The notes beneath the pieces are model-generated. The model worked only from the letters and a program-made list of their open reading frames with translations, did no database searches and was not told the origin of the DNA. The translations under genes and the position numbers were made by a program. Shown piece by piece: positions 60,181-64,000 of a stretch of DNA of 64,000 bases. The stretch is from Stenopsyche tienmushanensis (Eukaryota > Arthropoda > Insecta > Trichoptera > Stenopsychidae), in assembly GCA_008973525.1 (NCBI GenBank), contig WACJ01000356.1, forward strand, positions 226,441 through 290,440. Direction: 5' to 3'. The number at the start of each line of letters is the position of its first letter. Positions within the stretch are counted from its first letter, which is position 1.

Positions 60181-60844
60181 CCTGTTAAGCGGGGAAGTTC
60201 CCTTTCAATAACGTAACATACAGCAGGCGCGCACATTTTCGTTAGGACGTATATATACGTCCCGCCCATCTGGCGTGAGTTCATATTATTATTATTTTTT
60301 AAAATGCTTAGAATTTATAAAAAAAAACAATGAAACGTATAGAGAAGTTAACAATTACAAAACAATAAACAAAAGCACGTAAAGAAAATGGAAATATTTT
60401 AAAATAATTGTTGACACGTAGTGCTACCTCACAATCCGAACACCAGTATGTAAATTCTTTCCCTTTTTTGTAATAAAATAGACATTTCCTGGCTTTAATT
60501 CCATTTTACTTGTTCTTTGAAAATGCCTTTCAACCAAGTGTGAGGGTTTAGGTGTAATGCTGTTTTTTGATGGCATAGGTTAGCTTTTTACTATGTTGTC
60601 TGAACTGAGAATCAATACGTCTTTTTTGTTCTTCCATTTTAACACAATAGCGAAGTGCGACCATTTTGCTACCTATCTTAAATTCATGTTAAAACATGTA
60701 TCAAAAACTCACACATTCGTTAAACAAAAAAAGTCCCGTCTGCTTTAGGACTCAACATATATTTCGAGGACGTATATATACGTCCTAACCAATTTAGATG
60801 CAGCTTTCGTTGGACGTATATATACGTCACGCCTACTTAACAGG
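60181..60844 (-). mobile_element. piggyBac-like deletion element, copy B
   Basis: Inverted relative to copy A. Preceded by TTAA 60177-60180; the other flank is CTAA (60845-60848), one base off. Ends CCTGTTAAGCGGGG and, inverted, CCTGTTAAGTAGGCGTGACG. Palindromes GGACGTATATATACGTCC lie at 60245-60262 and 60768-60785, and one base shorter at 60812-60828. On the minus strand about 60500-60390 encodes the same FYYKKGKEFTYWCSDCEVAL-type Cys-rich tail, with an early shift. Confidence 0.85.
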
Positions 60845-60848
60845 CTAA

Positions 60849-63287
60849 AATGATAAAATGGATATTTCCGATCAATTTCTTGCTTTCGCTTATAATTTTC
60901 AACAATAAGTCTTTGGATGAAAATATGATAGAATCCCAAAAAAAAAACAATTTTCATAGAATTTATGATCGATGTTGATATTAAATTGTTGTTGTTGCTT
61001 TAATTTTAAATTTGCTTTAATTTTTTAAAAAATCCTTTTATTGCACAAGTAGACATTGTTAAAACTGTTAAAAATATAGTAAAATAGTTACATAAGAAAC
61101 AATGATAATTGAAAAAGAGATATTATATTTTTAAAATGGTACACATCTCTAAGAATGTCGTTTATAATTTTGGTGGAGAAATTCGGATTATTTCAATGCT
61201 TTACAGCTAATTCGCGAAATGCGCTCGAAGCAATCACTCTATCCAGATTGCGCCCCAACGACTCCATGACCGCTGGGGTCGCAGGTTTGCCCCTATACCA
61301 GCTTTTGTTTGCAAGACAGAGATTCCTGATGGGGACTTTTCTTATCTTTGTTCTAGTAAGAGAGCAAATTAAGTCAAAAAATATAAACACAGATTTAAAA
61401 AAGGTGAATATGTAAGTGGATAGTAAGGGTACAAAAGAAAGAGCTCCGTATGAAATGCTTAGAAAATCGAACAGCTAACTAATTAATTGATAAAAGATTT
61501 ATCTAATTATTAAAGCTTAGTTATCCATCGACATCCTGACTCAATAGAAAATATGATAAATGTTATTTGGACCACATACTATCATAAAATTTCGACTGAT
61601 GAAGCCCCTCAGTATTCATACTGTCCGGAAGGCGCAGATTCTTGGTGCAAATGGTAGAATAATGCAACTACAAGATCGTTATATTTATACAAGCATCCAC
61701 CTGCTTTCAACGAGGAAGTTTAGCAATTTTAAGACCCATTTATGGAGAATTATCGTCTGATGATTTACAAGAAAGATGCTTTGGTTCGAATACGCAAAAT
61801 AACAATGAGATTTTCAACGCGTGCGTATGGTTTCTGGTACCATAACAAATTATGTATATGAGAGTGAACAAATCAATTTTAGCTGCTGCAGATAGCTTCA
61901 ATTGAATGCAAAGCCAAGAGGTCATCTTAATTACAATAACATGGAACAAACGAAGTCCATTTCACGACTCCGATTGTTCTGCATGCGGGGTATTCTTTTG
62001 GTGCTGAGGAATGAAGACACAACTCAAGTCGTCAGTCGCCATGGCCGGTAAACCACGGGAAGTGGTTGTTGGGCAAACAATTCTTATTGTTTTTTTTACT
62101 GTCGAAGCCAAAGATGTTGTATTAACCTTTGGCATCCCACATACGTGCCGGATTAGACAAAGGGGGCCGAAAAGAAGCCGCCTCATCAGCTCGGGCGAAA
62201 TTAATTGTTGGGGCCCCGAGCGAGTTCATTACTTCTCCCGCGGCCATCATCCATCATTCGCGCCAATTAAACCACACGTTCGAAACATCTCAATACCTCA
62301 CCTGGTCTTCGAGCTCCACGCACGAGATCACCTCTGACGGATGTCTCGGAGATCACACCGTGGACCGTAATTGAATACAATGCCAAAACTAATACACGAA
62401 ACCAATATTAAACGAAAGAACATCATGGCTTGTGATTCTGGTCGGTCGCTCCAAAAGATCTGAGGCGAAAAGCGTGATGATGATAGTGGATGGGTTTACC
62501 CCGAAGCGTCCCATCACATATGTATATCATTGGTTTAATAACCCTAAATAGCGATCAATTGGAAATATATATCGATTGGTCGGATTATTAATGATCGCGA
62601 GCTTCGCCCGGGGCCGCGGTTGAATCGTACTCCGGTACCATTTTCTCGACTATTTTGTGCTCTGGCATTAAGTACTCAATGCTCGGGTACTGAGAATTGA
62701 TCTTATTGTTACAAGCAATTTACAAGATATCTTGATCCACGGTTGTTTGTAATATCGAAATATCTATTTGATCCCTAGGCCGTCATACACGGCGAGCTTT
62801 GATCGAGAGTCGATATATCATAAGAATTTGTGCTGAATTTATAATTTATGTATAAACATGTAGTACTTATATATTGTATGTTTATTTATAACAAGTGTAC
62901 ATTATCTAGGCTATGTGGGTCTTCCCCTAGTCCAAAGTTTTGCTTAGGGGAAGAGGGTGTATTTTACTTCCCATATAAGCCTTTTTAGGTACAATCACCA
63001 TGGCTTTCATAGATGCTAATCGATTGTAAAATTTTTCTACCTGAATGCAAACTGAGGAGATTTTTATAGCAATCATTTTTAATTACCACATGCGTAATAG
63101 TAATGAAAATAAAAACTAAAAAATATTTATAATTTTTAACGAGTGCCGCACAAACTGATTCCTGCAAATAAATGATTTAAGATGATTAAGTTATGTATAA
63201 CTATTGGTACTACATATAATATACTTAGTAGCTTGAGCGATTTACCATCCCCACGTAGTAGAGCTGTTAACAGCAACATTTTCCATC
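60849..63287. other. Intergenic; one short hairpin
   Basis: No domain-bearing ORF. At 62921-62953 CTTCCCCTA...TAGGGGAAG forms a 9-10 bp stem with a loop of about 14 nt. Confidence 0.4.
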
Positions 63288-63665
63288 TCTCTTCAGGTGC
63301 AATGTGTTATTTTACTAGCGCCATCTCTTGTGGCCCCACGGAGACATTGCACCTGCATACCGACAGATCGCTTCTTGCGCGTGCACCTGTGCCGGTTGGG
63401 TATTGACCCGCAGGAAGCGGGAGTTGGCTTGCCTGCAGGAGGTCGTTCCTCCTGTATCCAGATTCTCTCTCTCTCTCTCTTACTCGTGTGGAATAAATTG
63501 TTATTTAGAGAGAGAGTCTCTCTATTCGACGCCCGTCTATTCCCATCCATTCGTCCAGCAACATCACGGCTCGATAGAAGAACGGACCCGTGAGCTAGCG
63601 CGGCCATCCCGACGAGCACTTGGGGGCCGGGAGCCACCCGGGGACTCTGCCCACGAGAGCGCCCC
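63288..63665 (-). repeat. GC-rich repeat D, longest copy
   Basis: The reverse complement contains all repeat D blocks (GCCGTGATGTTGCTGGACGA; GGGAATAGACGGGCGTCGAA; CAACCGGCACAGGTGCACGC; GCAGGTGCAATGTCTCCG) and ends in a small terminal hairpin GTGCAATGTG...CATTGCAC. A (TC)n run lies inside it. The ORFs of 98-126 codons on both strands here are repeat sequence. Confidence 0.75.
63464..63481. repeat. (TC)n microsatellite
   Basis: A CT dinucleotide run; a GA run follows at about 63509. Located inside repeat D. Confidence 0.8.
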
Positions 63666-63916
63666 CGCATCAACGTTACAAAACAATATTTGAAATATTA
63701 TTTAAAATAATGATAATTTCACCACTCACTCATAGATTTTATTTTATTTTAACAATTATATTAATTATACCTACCTACATTAATTTTAAATCTACAACGC
63801 TGTATTTTTGTCTACAAATAGTTTACATTTATTATTATTAAATTAACGTAGTTTGCTTGCGATACAAGTTTTGATGGTATAAGTTTCAGTCCCTTAGTAA
63901 GTATTTGAAAAGAAAC
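63666..63916. other. Intergenic, nothing recognised
   Basis: AT-rich spacer between repeat D and the terminal family A fragment. Confidence 0.4.
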
Positions 63917-64000
63917 GCAGTAATACAGTTACGCAGTGTATTGCTGTGGGCGGAGCCCAACCACTCTCTCCCGTGAGCGGAGCTTAATCGTTGTATTGCG
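63917..64000 (+). repeat. Interspersed repeat family A, cut by window end
   Basis: TAATACAGTTACGCAGTGTA, TTGCTGTGGGCGGAGCC and GAGCGGAGCTTAATCGTTGT match 34110-34140 and 34233-34252. Confidence 0.6.

Noticed and set aside
63293..63693. Overlapping ORFs of 98-126 codons on both strands
   Set aside because: They fall in GC-rich repeat D, whose other copies break these frames.
1..64000. CRISPR arrays, operons, phage or bacterial origin
   Set aside because: There are no regularly spaced repeats and no dense ORFs. The spliced SMYD-like gene and insect-type transposons show eukaryotic nuclear DNA.

Overview
This is a 64 kb piece of an AT-rich animal nuclear genome, almost certainly arthropod and most likely an insect. 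The evidence is one spliced gene of the SMYD / msta-like family with GT-AG introns, abundant mariner, piggyBac-like and hAT transposon debris, and a lack of any dense bacterial-style coding. I cannot name the species or order.

The one convincing protein-coding gene lies on the + strand at 4216-8999. Eight exons can be joined in frame into a 520-residue SET/MYND protein, and every junction keeps phase. Its introns have themselves taken in mobile DNA: intron 4 holds a repeat shared with 1620-2280, and intron 6 holds a TTAA-flanked piggyBac-like deletion element. A CpG-rich, GC-rich patch (about 2750-3190) lies about 1 kb upstream of the start. No other gene can be supported; the long gaps hold short chance ORFs and AT-rich sequence.

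The remaining readable content is transposon archaeology. (i) Mariner-family transposase fragments occur at 10115-10709, 14504-15741, 21640-22140, 33868-34055 and 57840-58990, all broken. (ii) Elements with TTAA target duplications, piggyBac-like, occur at 6943-7501, 10867-11501, 13787-14171, 29409-29680, 37235-38013, 57907-58609 and 60181-60844. The pair at 37235 and 60181 keeps the Cys-rich C-terminus of the transposase and three copies each of an 18-bp palindrome. (iii) Two short hAT-like elements with 8-bp duplications (15182-15728, 22473-22998) carry a mariner/Tc1-type transposase catalytic motif, tandemly triplicated in one. (iv) A 200-bp PIF/Harbinger-like palindromic MITE (11013-11212) sits inside one of the TTAA elements. 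(v) Three pogo/Tigger-like MITEs, two other inverted-repeat MITEs, and several families of retroposon-like or unclassified interspersed repeats make up the rest. One family has 3' tails resembling those of RTE-type LINEs.

Several nesting events can be read directly because the uninterrupted target is present elsewhere in the window. I see no CRISPR, no convincing intact tRNA or rRNA gene, and no gene cluster.
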